From: Enterococcus faecalis_A
Lineage (GTDB): Bacteria > Bacillota > Bacilli > Lactobacillales > Enterococcaceae
DNA length: 64,000 nucleotides
Reading direction: 5' to 3'
NCBI GenBank assembly: GCA_051295955.1
Contig: JBPDWA010000001.1
Coordinates: 1-64,000, forward strand
The position numbers and the translations under genes were made by a program. Positions 52,209 through 60,826 of this stretch are shown in pieces. Each line of letters opens with the position of its first letter. Positions within the stretch are counted from its first letter, which is position 1. The notes beneath the pieces are model-generated. The model was given only the letters and a program-made list of their open reading frames with translations, made no database searches and was not told the DNA's origin.

Positions 52209-53981
52209 ATGACGGAAACAACCATTAACGTATTAAACAGGATCAACGGACCGGAAGATGTGAAGCAATTAACCTTATCGGAGATGCAACAAGCTGCTGC
52301 CGAGATTAGACACTTAGTATTAAACAAAGTCAGCAAAGTAAGTGGACATGTTGGACCAAATCTTGGCGTCACTGAATTAACAATAGCGTTTCATTATGTG
52401 TTTGATTCACCGAAGGATAAAATTGTATGGGATGTCTCTCACCAATCTTATCCGCATAAGATTTTGACTGGTAGAAAAGAAGGCTTCCTAAAGGAGGAAA
52501 ACTATCACGACATCACAGGATATTCCTCACAATTTGAAAGCCCACATGATTACTTCACAGTCGGCCACACCTCCACTTCTATCAGCTTAGCTGTAGGGTT
52601 GGCGAAAGCTCGGGACTTAAAACAGGAAACCGGCAACGTTTTGGCCTTAATTGGTGATGGCTCTCTAAGCGGTGGTTTAGCTTTTGAAGGATTGAACAAC
52701 GGAGCGGAACTTCAATCTAATTTAATTATAATTGTTAATGATAACGAAATGTCTATTGATGAAAATTTTGGTGGATTGTATCATTCGTTAGCAGACTTGC
52801 GAGCCTCTAATGGACAGTCGCCGAATAATTTATTTAAAGCGATGGGCTTTGATTATGTATACGTTGAGGCCGGCAATGACCTGCCTACTTTGATTGAGAT
52901 GTTCAAACAAGTGAAAGACATTGACCATCCGCTTGTCGTTCATATACACACTGAAAAAGGACATGGCTATGAAAAAGCAGTCGCAGATAAAATGACGTAC
53001 CACTGGCGGGGACCATTTGACTTGGAAACCGGTGCGCCAGTAACTGATAGCCCTGTGCCGTCAGAAAACTATAATACGATTTTAATGGATTACTTGGATC
53101 AAAAAATTGTGACAGAGCAACTTCCTTTAGTGGCCATTAATGCGGGGATCCCCGGTGCCTTTGGCTTGAAAAAGTTTCAAGCTCAACACCCACAGCGTTA
53201 CTTTGACGTGGGCATCGCTGAAGGCCATTCGATTACGTTTGCTTCCGCCTTGGCTTCCCAAGGTATTCGTCCGCTTGTCTTTCATTCAAGTACATTCTTA
53301 CAACGAGCATACGATCAATTGTCTCATGACCTTGCTCTTAATAGCAATCCAGCGATTATCATCGTTAAAGGCGGTACGATTACGAAAAATTCTGCTACTC
53401 ATCAAGGATTATTTGATATTCCATTAATTAGTAGCATTCCAAACATTCAATATTTGGCACCAACTACAAAGGAAGAATTAACTGCCATGCTGGATTGGGC
53501 TTTAGCACAAACAGAGTATCCGGTAGCAATACGAATACCTGAACATGGTGTGGCACATAGTGAGCCGTCTGTTTTTGAATTAGGTAAGTATCAAACACTT
53601 AAGGCAGGAAGCCAAGTAGCCGTCTTAGCTCTCGGTGGCTTTTTACCTTTAGGAGAAAAAATCATAGCACAATTGGCCAATAATCATCAAATCAATGCGA
53701 CGCTCATCAACCCTCTAACCATCACTGCTTTTGATACTGCAACGTTAGATGTGTTAGCTGCTAATCATGAAGTCATTGTGACACTAGAAGATGGTAGTTT
53801 GGACGGCGGTTTCGGAGAAAAAATCAGCCGCTACTTCGGCGGGACAGCTTTGAAAGTCCTAACCTTTGGAGCCGAAAAAGAGTTTACTGACAACGAAGCG
53901 TTAGTGAACTTGTATGAACGATATCATTTAACCCCCGGCCAAATTAGCCAAGAAATTCTTACACATTTAAGCAACAAATAA
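52209..53981 (+). CDS. DXS-like thiamine-diphosphate enzyme (1-deoxyxylulose-5-phosphate synthase family)
   Basis: Transketolase-fold enzyme of 590 aa. The DXS N-terminal pattern is clear (SGHVGPNLGVTELTIAFHYVF, DVSHQSYPHKILTGR, the ThDP motif GDGSLSGGLAFEGLNN) and so is the central HSSTFLQRAYDQ. Substrate residues differ from typical DXS: the usual DRAG Arg is Lys (VKGGT) and RYPRG reads RIPEHG. Start at 52209 follows GAAGGG; the ATG at 52176, after AAGGAA, is an alternative. Enterococci use the mevalonate route for isoprenoids, and no dxr-type gene is in the window, so this may serve another role. Downstream of an AdhR-like regulator. Confidence 0.75.
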   Translation: MTETTINVLNRINGPEDVKQLTLSEMQQAAAEIRHLVLNKVSKVSGHVGPNLGVTELTIAFHYVFDSPKDKIVWDVSHQSYPHKILTGRKEGFLKEENYHDITGYSSQFESPHDYFTVGHTSTSISLAVGLAKARDLKQETGNVLALIGDGSLSGGLAFEGLNNGAELQSNLIIIVNDNEMSIDENFGGLYHSLADLRASNGQSPNNLFKAMGFDYVYVEAGNDLPTLIEMFKQVKDIDHPLVVHIHTEKGHGYEKAVADKMTYHWRGPFDLETGAPVTDSPVPSENYNTILMDYLDQKIVTEQLPLVAINAGIPGAFGLKKFQAQHPQRYFDVGIAEGHSITFASALASQGIRPLVFHSSTFLQRAYDQLSHDLALNSNPAIIIVKGGTITKNSATHQGLFDIPLISSIPNIQYLAPTTKEELTAMLDWALAQTEYPVAIRIPEHGVAHSEPSVFELGKYQTLKAGSQVAVLALGGFLPLGEKIIAQLANNHQINATLINPLTITAFDTATLDVLAANHEVIVTLEDGSLDGGFGEKISRYFGGTALKVLTFGAEKEFTDNEALVNLYERYHLTPGQISQEILTHLSNK

Positions 53982-54080
53982 GCCAAATTTCTTTTGAGCG
54001 AGATTTACGTTATCGGTCTCGCTCTGTAATTATTTAACGGTCAAGTCGCAAGAAGACCATTTTATTTTTCTAAAGACTGT

Positions 54081-54089
54081 GGTATAGTA
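54081..54089 (+). promoter_or_regulatory. Extended -10 promoter of thiI
   Basis: TGGTATAGT, 70 nt before the thiI start. Confidence 0.45.
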
Positions 54090-54159
54090 ATGCAAGTTCA
54101 TTCAGTTATACAATCTACTGAAAACTACATATTATCTGGTAGAAAAGGAAGAAAGCTTC

Positions 54160-55374
54160 GTGAAATACACAGAAATTATGGTGAGATATGGTGAATTATC
54201 TACCAAAGGCAAAAATAGAAAATCTTTTATTATGCAGTTGGCCCAAAATGTCAAACACGCCTTAAGTGATTTCCCTACAATAAAAATCCACGCTGACCGA
54301 GATCGTATGCACCTCTTGTTAAATGGTGCTGACAGCGACCAAGTGATCCCTAAGTTACAAAAGGTTTTCGGCATCCAAAATTTTTCTCCTAGCATCCGGG
54401 TAGCCAAAGAGATGTCAGTAATTCGTGAAACGGTTCAAATGATTATTCAAGAAACTTATGTGCCAGGAAAGACTTTCAAGATTACTGCGAAACGAGCAGA
54501 TCATGATTTTGAGCTGGATTCGAATCAGCTCAATCAAACTTTAGGTGAAACGGTCTTGAACGCTGTGCCGGAAATCCAAGTACAAATGAAAAAGCCGGAT
54601 ATCAATCTACGCGTCGAAATTAGAAAAGATGCCGCATACCTTTCCTATGAAACAATTCGTGGAGCTGGTGGGCTACCAGTCGGTTCAAGTGGTCGAGGAA
54701 TGCTTATGCTTTCTGGCGGTATTGATTCGCCAGTGGCTGGTTATCTGGCTATGAAACGTGGCGTTGAAGTGGAAGCTGTTCACTTTGCCAGTCCGCCGTA
54801 TACCAGTGAGCAAGCATTGCAAAAAGCTAAAGATTTAGCAGAAAAACTAGTACCTTACGTCGGTAGCATACAGTTTATTGAAGTGCCGTTTACAGAAATT
54901 CAAGAAGAAATTAAGCGAGTAGTTCCTCAAGGCTATTTGATGACCGTGACGCGCCGCATGATGTTGCGTTTAACGGATGCGATTAGGCAACAAAGAAATG
55001 GCTTAGTGATCATTAATGGAGAATCATTGGGTCAGGTTGCTTCACAAACGCTTCAAAGCATGGTTGCCATCAATGACGTAACGCAAACACCAATCATCCG
55101 TCCTGTCGTTTCGATGGATAAAACGGAGATTATCGAAATTGCTGAAAAAATTGATACCTTTGAATTGGCAATTCAACCTTTTGAAGATTGTTGTACTATT
55201 TTTGCACCACCACAACCTAAAACCCGTCCAAAATTGGAAAAAGCTAGAGAATACGAGGCTCGCCTAGATGTAGCTGGCCTGATGGAACGAGCACTGGCAA
55301 ATCTAAAAGTTAGTGAAATAATCGCTGGTCAATCACAACGAGCTCAAGCAGAAGAATTTTCAGATTTTTTATAA
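54160..55374 (+). CDS. thiI: tRNA 4-thiouridine synthase ThiI
   Basis: Adds sulfur to U8 of tRNA, and in some bacteria helps make the thiamine thiazole. N-terminal ferredoxin-like and THUMP domains (residues 1-170), then a PP-loop ATP pyrophosphatase with SGGIDSPVAG near residue 185. 404 aa with no C-terminal rhodanese domain, as in Bacillus; sulfur therefore comes straight from a desulfurase such as the one at 50419. GTG start after AAAGGAAGAAAG. Confidence 0.94.
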   Translation: MKYTEIMVRYGELSTKGKNRKSFIMQLAQNVKHALSDFPTIKIHADRDRMHLLLNGADSDQVIPKLQKVFGIQNFSPSIRVAKEMSVIRETVQMIIQETYVPGKTFKITAKRADHDFELDSNQLNQTLGETVLNAVPEIQVQMKKPDINLRVEIRKDAAYLSYETIRGAGGLPVGSSGRGMLMLSGGIDSPVAGYLAMKRGVEVEAVHFASPPYTSEQALQKAKDLAEKLVPYVGSIQFIEVPFTEIQEEIKRVVPQGYLMTVTRRMMLRLTDAIRQQRNGLVIINGESLGQVASQTLQSMVAINDVTQTPIIRPVVSMDKTEIIEIAEKIDTFELAIQPFEDCCTIFAPPQPKTRPKLEKAREYEARLDVAGLMERALANLKVSEIIAGQSQRAQAEEFSDFL

Positions 55375-55464
55375 AGGCCAATAAAAAGCGGAATCGAAGC
55401 CTTAGGTTTTTGATTTTGCTTTTTTATTTTTTTGTAGGAAATACTTAGTTTTTTCACAAACAAG

Positions 55465-55493
55465 TTGCTAGCGGCAGATAAGCATGGTAAACT
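55465..55493 (+). promoter_or_regulatory. rex promoter
   Basis: TTGCTA and TAAACT with a 17-bp spacer, 37 nt before the rex ATG. Confidence 0.65.
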
Positions 55494-55499
55494 GATGAT

Positions 55500-55517
55500 A
55501 TGTGAAATCGTTAACAA
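55500..55517 (+). promoter_or_regulatory. Possible Rex operator over the rex leader
   Basis: ATGTGAAATCGTTAACAA resembles the Rex box TTGTGAAWWWWTTCACAA, differing at four positions. It overlaps the start of the transcript, just before the rex ribosome site, consistent with autoregulation. Confidence 0.5.
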
Positions 55518-55530
55518 GGAGAAGCGGCTT

Positions 55531-56184
55531 ATGAACAATTTGTTAAGTGACAAGAAAGTACCTAAAGCTACGGCTAAACGGTTACCGTTGTATTTAAGAT
55601 ACCTAAAAATGCTTAAGAATTCCGGCGTGACTCGTATTAAATCAAAAGAATTTAGCGAGATAATACAAGTACCGCCAGCAACCATTCGTCGTGATTTTTC
55701 TCACTTGGGTGAACTTGGCAGAAGCGGTTACGGATATGATGTTCCCTATTTAATTGACGTGTTTAGTAGTATTTTAAATATACATGAAGAAAAAAGAATC
55801 GCTTTGATTGGTTGTGGAAATCTAGGCAAAGCGTTATTGAAAAATAATTTTCGACGTAATGATAATTTAAATATTGTTTGTGCCTTTGATAATTCGCCAG
55901 TACTAATTGGCACGAAGATCGCTGATAAAACAGTTTATTCCATGGAGCAATTAAAAGAAGTTATTCCTAAAGAAGGTGTAACAGTGGCTATTTCAACTGT
56001 TCCCAGTCAATATGCTCAAGCGGCCATTGATAAGATGGTTGAAGCAGGCATTACTGCAATTTTAAATTTTGCCCCGGACCGTGTCATTGTTCCTGATAAC
56101 GTTAAAGTCCAATATATTGATTTAACGACAGAGCTGCAAACGTTGATTTATTTTGATGACACATTTTCGACAGTAGCGAAGTAA
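55531..56184 (+). CDS. rex: Redox-sensing repressor Rex
   Basis: Senses the NADH/NAD+ ratio and represses fermentation and respiration genes (217 aa). N-terminal winged helix (PPATIRRDFSHLGELGRSGYGY) and a Rossmann fold with GCGNLGKAL. C-terminal helix is domain-swapped in the family. Start at 55531 follows AAGGAG; an upstream ATG at 55465 lies in the promoter. Confidence 0.94.
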   Translation: MNNLLSDKKVPKATAKRLPLYLRYLKMLKNSGVTRIKSKEFSEIIQVPPATIRRDFSHLGELGRSGYGYDVPYLIDVFSSILNIHEEKRIALIGCGNLGKALLKNNFRRNDNLNIVCAFDNSPVLIGTKIADKTVYSMEQLKEVIPKEGVTVAISTVPSQYAQAAIDKMVEAGITAILNFAPDRVIVPDNVKVQYIDLTTELQTLIYFDDTFSTVAK

Positions 56185-56253
56185 AGGCAGCAAAATTGAA
56201 TTTGAAAAACGTCTCCTCTATACTTGGTAACAAAAGTAGAGGAGGAATGGAGC

Positions 56254-56742
56254 ATGAATGTTACTAGAAAGGGTCAGGTTTTTTCACTGGCTGGCGAGCA
56301 GTTGCAGGTGGGGACACAAGCACCGTCGTTTAGGTTGAAGGATCAATATTTTAAAGAATTTCATTTAGATGACTATCAAGGGCAAACGATTTTACTTAGC
56401 GTAGTGCCGGATATAAATACACGAGTATGCTCGTTGCAGACAAGGCGCTTTAATCAAGAAGCTGCTGAGCTAAAAGATATTCAATTTGTCACGATTTCTA
56501 ATAATACAGCTCAAGAGCAAGCTGGCTGGTGTGCAGCAAAAGGAATTGATGTGAGGCTGCTGCATGATACTGACCTAGTATTTGGACAAGCGTATGGCTT
56601 ATATCTACCGGATTTCGGGCATTTAGCACGAGCCGTATTAGTAATTGATGGGACGGGCACGCTGATTTATCAAGAAATTCTTACAGATATATCTGAAGAA
56701 CCCAACTATCATAAAGCAATTACAGCCGCACGACAGGCGTGA
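56254..56742 (+). CDS. tpx: Thiol peroxidase (Tpx)
   Basis: Atypical 2-Cys peroxiredoxin (162 aa) reducing hydroperoxides with thioredoxin. Peroxidatic Cys in PDINTRVCSLQTRRFN and resolving Cys in AGWCAAKGI. Start at 56254 follows GAGGAATGGAG; an upstream in-frame ATG at 56224 lies before that site. The usual T-x-x-C loop reads RVC with NT just before it, so the active-site Thr is one residue further away than normal. Confidence 0.87.
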   Translation: MNVTRKGQVFSLAGEQLQVGTQAPSFRLKDQYFKEFHLDDYQGQTILLSVVPDINTRVCSLQTRRFNQEAAELKDIQFVTISNNTAQEQAGWCAAKGIDVRLLHDTDLVFGQAYGLYLPDFGHLARAVLVIDGTGTLIYQEILTDISEEPNYHKAITAARQA

Positions 56743-56771
56743 TTTTCTTATGGGAATCTTTTAACTTATAA

Positions 56772-56800
56772 TTGACTTTGCTATTTTCTCATTGTAGAAT
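56772..56800 (+). promoter_or_regulatory. valS promoter
   Basis: TTGACT and TAGAAT with a 17-bp spacer. The T-box leader begins a few bases downstream. Confidence 0.78.
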
Positions 56801-56806
56801 GAAGCA

Positions 56807-57063
56807 AAGACGAGGAACAAGAGGAGTACTGCTGACGTTGTTGTTTTAGAGAAAAAGTCATTCGGTGCAAGACTTTTACACAGCCGGCAAGAAGGTAGCT
56901 TGTGAGTCAATAGTTTGAACAGATGTAGAGCTATTCGTTTCGTGAACGTTATCTCACGCTGGAGAGGTGCTTGAAGCTTTCAAGCGCAATTTAGGTGGTA
57001 CCGCGTATCGAGATATTTCCATACGTCCTAAGATACATTTGTATTTTAGGGCGTATTTTTTTG
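56807..57063 (+). promoter_or_regulatory. T-box riboswitch of valS
   Basis: The leader between the valS promoter and gene carries the T-box core (AATTTAGGTGGTACCGCG, 56988-57005), which binds the uncharged tRNA acceptor end. A terminator follows (ATACGTCCTAAGATACA with its complement, 57021-57054, then Ts). Stem I begins with GAGGAACAAGAGGAGTA at 56811-56827. Its position before valS implies tRNA-Val; I did not resolve the specifier codon. Confidence 0.9.
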
Positions 57064-57163
57064 TTTTCATCGAGATGCTTGCTGGAAAACACAGTTACTT
57101 GCATCAAGTTACTGTAACTTTTAGCTGCTTATTGCCTCAGTCTATCAGAAAGAAGGAGAAGCT

Positions 57164-59821
57164 ATGTTAGAAGAAAAGAATCTACCTACCAAATATCAAC
57201 CGACTGAAGTTGAAGCCGGTCGTTATCAAAAATGGTTAGAACAAGATTTATTTAATCCAAGTGGGGATCAAAAAGCTAAACCCTACTCCATTGTTATTCC
57301 GCCTCCCAATGTAACAGGAAAGCTGCATTTAGGCCATGCTTGGGATACGACGCTGCAAGATATGATTATTCGACAAAAGCGGATGCAAGGGTTCGATACT
57401 TTGTGGCTGCCGGGAATGGATCATGCCGGAATTGCAACACAAGCCAAAGTTGAAGAAAAGTTGGCTGAACAAGGAATTTCTCGTTATGATTTAGGTCGAG
57501 AAAAGTTTGTGGATCAAGTATGGGAATGGAAAGAAGAATATGCTGCTCATATTCGAGAACAATGGGCGAAATTAGGTCTTTCATTGGACTACAGTCGCGA
57601 ACGATTCACTTTGGACGAGGGGCTTTCCCAAGCGGTTCGTAAAGTGTTTGTTACCCTATATGAAAAAGGATTAATCTATCGTGGTGAATATATTATTAAC
57701 TGGGATCCGAAAGCAAAAACAGCTTTGTCTGACATTGAAGTTATTCACAAAGAAGTTAACGGGAATGAACATTACTTCAAATATATGTTTGCTGATGACA
57801 GCGGCGAGTATTTAACTATCATGACTACTCGTCCTGAGACGATGTTTGGTGACGGCGCAATTGCCGTTCATCCTGATGATCCGCGCTACCAAGACATTAT
57901 CGGTAAAAAAGTAATCGTTCCAGTAACCAACTATGAAATCCCCGTCATTGCAGATGAATACGTTGATATGGAAAAAGGTTCAGGCTGTGTAAAAATTACA
58001 CCTGCTCATGATCCTAATGATTTTGAAGTAGGCCAACGTCACAACATGCGTCAAGATATCATCATGAATTTAGACGGCACGATGGCTAACCATGTTCGAG
58101 TTCCAGCTAAATACCAGGGAATGGATCGTTTTGAAGCCCGCAAAGCTTTTGTTCAAGATGCAAAAGCTGCTGGATTATTAGAAAAAATTGTGCCTATTGT
58201 GCACGCTGTGGGCCATTCTGAACGGACGGGCGTAGTAGTTGAACCTCGTTTATCCACACAATGGTTCGTTAAAATGGCACCTTTAGCTGAAACAGCTATC
58301 AAAAACCAAGCAACCGAAAATGCAGTGGACTTCTTCCCGCCACGTTTCAATCAAACGTTCTTACGTTGGATGGAAAATGTTCACGACTGGGTTATTTCTC
58401 GGCAATTGTGGTGGGGCCATCAAATACCAGCCTGGTATCATAAAGAAACAGGTGAAATGTACGTTGGCTTGGAAGCTCCAAAGGATAGTGAAAATTGGGA
58501 ACAAGACAGCGATGTTTTAGACACCTGGTTCAGCTCCGCTTTATGGCCGTTTTCAACTATGGGTTGGCCGGATGAAGCGAGCGCCGATTACCAACGTTAT
58601 TTCCCGACGAATACATTAGTTACAGGTTACGATATCATTTTCTTCTGGGTTAGCCGAATGATTTTCCAAAGCTTGGAATTTACCGGAGAACGACCATTTA
58701 ACAATGTGTTGATTCATGGGTTAATTCGAGATGAACAAGGTCGTAAGATGAGTAAATCTTTAGGTAACGGAATTGATCCAATGGATGTCATTGACCAATA
58801 CGGTGCGGATGCGCTGCGCTGGTTCTTATCCAATGGTTCAGCTCCCGGACAAGATGTGCGCTTTAGCTATGAAAAAATGGATGCGTCTTGGAATTTCATC
58901 AATAAAATTTGGAATGCTAGTCGTTTTGTTATTATGAACAGCGAAGATATGACAAATGAAGACATCGATTTTAGTGGTGAAAAAACAGTGGCGGATCGCT
59001 GGGTTTTAACGCGCTTAAATGAAACGACGGCACGTGTGACAGAATTCTTCGATAAATTCGAATTTGGTGAAGCTGGTCGTCAGCTTTATAACTTCATCTG
59101 GGATGATTTTTGTGATTGGTATATTGAAATGAGTAAAGAAGTGCTTTACGGAGAAGATCTCACAGCTAAACAGACAACGCGTAGCATTTTGGTTTATACT
59201 TTGGATCAAATATTGCGTCTGCTGCACCCCATTATGCCGTTTGTCACAGAAGAAATATGGGAAAAAATTCCTCATGAAGGTAGTTCTTTAGTAGTGGCCA
59301 CTTATCCGGTAGTTCGTGAAGAGTTAACGGATGAGGCAGCCGCAGCTGGTATGGAAGTCTTAAAAGAAGTCATTCGTTCTGTACGTAATATCCGAGCTGA
59401 GGTGAATACACCTTTGTCTAAACCGATTACGCTTTTGATTAAAACCAATGATGAAAAAGTTCAAGCATTTTTAACGGCGAATAAAAGCTATTTAGAGCGA
59501 TTCTGTAACCCAGAAGAGTTAACGATTGGCAGTGATCTAATTGCTCCTGAATTAGCAATGTCAGCAATTTTAACGGGCGTTGAAGTTTATTTGCCGCTAG
59601 CAGGTTTAATCAACATTGAGGAAGAAATTGCTCGTTTGGAAAAAGAATTGGCTAAGTGGGATCAAGAAGTCAAACGAGTACAAGGCAAACTTTCAAATGA
59701 ACGTTTTATGGCAAATGCTCCGGAAGCAGTAGTTGCTGCTGAGCGTGCGAAAGAAAAAGATTACCTTGAAAAACAGACGACGGTTAAAGAAAGAATTGCA
59801 CAATTGCAGACAATTAAATAA
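57164..59821 (+). CDS. valS: Valine--tRNA ligase
   Basis: Class I synthetase (885 aa). HIGH-type motif HLGH in PPNVTGKLHLGHAWD (residues 44-55), KMSKS in GRKMSKSLGNG near residue 527, an editing domain in the middle (TTRPETMFGDGAIAVHPDD), and a C-terminal coiled-coil arm (residues 820-885). GAAGGAG ribosome site. Transcription is controlled by the T-box upstream. Confidence 0.97.
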   Translation: MLEEKNLPTKYQPTEVEAGRYQKWLEQDLFNPSGDQKAKPYSIVIPPPNVTGKLHLGHAWDTTLQDMIIRQKRMQGFDTLWLPGMDHAGIATQAKVEEKLAEQGISRYDLGREKFVDQVWEWKEEYAAHIREQWAKLGLSLDYSRERFTLDEGLSQAVRKVFVTLYEKGLIYRGEYIINWDPKAKTALSDIEVIHKEVNGNEHYFKYMFADDSGEYLTIMTTRPETMFGDGAIAVHPDDPRYQDIIGKKVIVPVTNYEIPVIADEYVDMEKGSGCVKITPAHDPNDFEVGQRHNMRQDIIMNLDGTMANHVRVPAKYQGMDRFEARKAFVQDAKAAGLLEKIVPIVHAVGHSERTGVVVEPRLSTQWFVKMAPLAETAIKNQATENAVDFFPPRFNQTFLRWMENVHDWVISRQLWWGHQIPAWYHKETGEMYVGLEAPKDSENWEQDSDVLDTWFSSALWPFSTMGWPDEASADYQRYFPTNTLVTGYDIIFFWVSRMIFQSLEFTGERPFNNVLIHGLIRDEQGRKMSKSLGNGIDPMDVIDQYGADALRWFLSNGSAPGQDVRFSYEKMDASWNFINKIWNASRFVIMNSEDMTNEDIDFSGEKTVADRWVLTRLNETTARVTEFFDKFEFGEAGRQLYNFIWDDFCDWYIEMSKEVLYGEDLTAKQTTRSILVYTLDQILRLLHPIMPFVTEEIWEKIPHEGSSLVVATYPVVREELTDEAAAAGMEVLKEVIRSVRNIRAEVNTPLSKPITLLIKTNDEKVQAFLTANKSYLERFCNPEELTIGSDLIAPELAMSAILTGVEVYLPLAGLINIEEEIARLEKELAKWDQEVKRVQGKLSNERFMANAPEAVVAAERAKEKDYLEKQTTVKERIAQLQTIK

Positions 59822-59993
59822 TCTATAACTGGAAGTAGGAGAAAAAGGCAGTGCCTAAGAGACTCTTTCCCACAAGTTTTTGCAACTAAGTCGATTTGGT
59901 GGTCAAGCACCAAAGTATTTTATTTAGTATCAAGAATAACGTTGTTCATTTATTGCCGAAGGAGCTATTTTTTCCGACTATTTATAGACAATT

Positions 59994-60040
59994 AGCGAGT
60001 GAGAACAAACCGAAAACGTTTGGACTCACTCGCTTTTTAT
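59994..60040 (+). terminator. Terminator downstream of valS
   Basis: AGCGAGTGAG and CTCACTCGCT arms followed by five Ts, about 170 nt after valS. The rest of 59822-60226 holds no gene I can see. Confidence 0.8.
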
Positions 60041-60226
60041 TGAGTAAATTTAGTGATACTAATGAACTGTTTTAAAAATAAAAAACAATTCGAAAATAGG
60101 TTTTATAATGACCATAAAAAATAAAAAGTTAGATTCAGAATTTCACTTTTTATCGTCAATATATTTTCTACTTTAGAACTGGTTTTTTTATATCATAAAA
60201 GCTAAACTAAGGATGTTGCTTTTTTA

Positions 60227-60826
60227 TTAAAGTTTTCCTACTACTTCAAAAAGATATAACATTAGGTAGCTGTAAGTAGCAACGGACCAAAACTTTAATA
60301 AAAGGACAATTTTCATAAATTCTTTAAAGGAAATATCTGTAATACCAGCGATCAAACAAACGACATCATCAGGAGCAAAAGGCACCAGCATGGTGACAGT
60401 CAACAACTTTTTGATATGATGCTCGTTTTTTTGCAGCATGCGATTGAATTTTTGATATTTGCTGGGAGACAAGATTAATTGCACGAAGCTTTTGCCATAG
60501 TGACGAACCAAAAAGAAGCCAATCACCTCTCCAATCAAGAGACCAACGTAACTGTATAAAAGACCTTGAAGATTACCAAACATCAACATGCCGGCCACTG
60601 AAGAAATTCCGCCAGGCAAAATAGGGATGATTACTTGTATAATTTGCAGCAGTATAAAAAAACAAACACCATAACTTCCAAATTGACTGATGAAGGTTTG
60701 CAATGAATGGACAGAATGAAAAATTCCTAAAGAATAGCCGTAAATAATGAGGCCAATGAAAAAGACGATACCAATAATTGGCACCCAATGAATAATATTA
60801 GCGACTAAGCTTTTTTTTCGGTTCAT
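60227..60826 (-). CDS. TVP38/TMEM64 (VTT) family membrane protein
   Basis: Polytopic membrane protein (199 aa) of the VTT/DedA-related group, with five hydrophobic segments. The conserved core reads GGISSVAGMLMFGNLQGLLYSYVGLLIGEVIGFFLVRHYG, and the later PFAPDDVVCLIAGITDIS is a family loop. Start at 60826 overlaps the yfhO stop (ATGA) and follows AAAGGATGG. The family is linked to lipid transport or scrambling. Encoded in one unit with yfhO, against the valS-folC direction. Confidence 0.87.
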   Translation of the reverse strand: MNRKKSLVANIIHWVPIIGIVFFIGLIIYGYSLGIFHSVHSLQTFISQFGSYGVCFFILLQIIQVIIPILPGGISSVAGMLMFGNLQGLLYSYVGLLIGEVIGFFLVRHYGKSFVQLILSPSKYQKFNRMLQKNEHHIKKLLTVTMLVPFAPDDVVCLIAGITDISFKEFMKIVLLLKFWSVATYSYLMLYLFEVVGKL

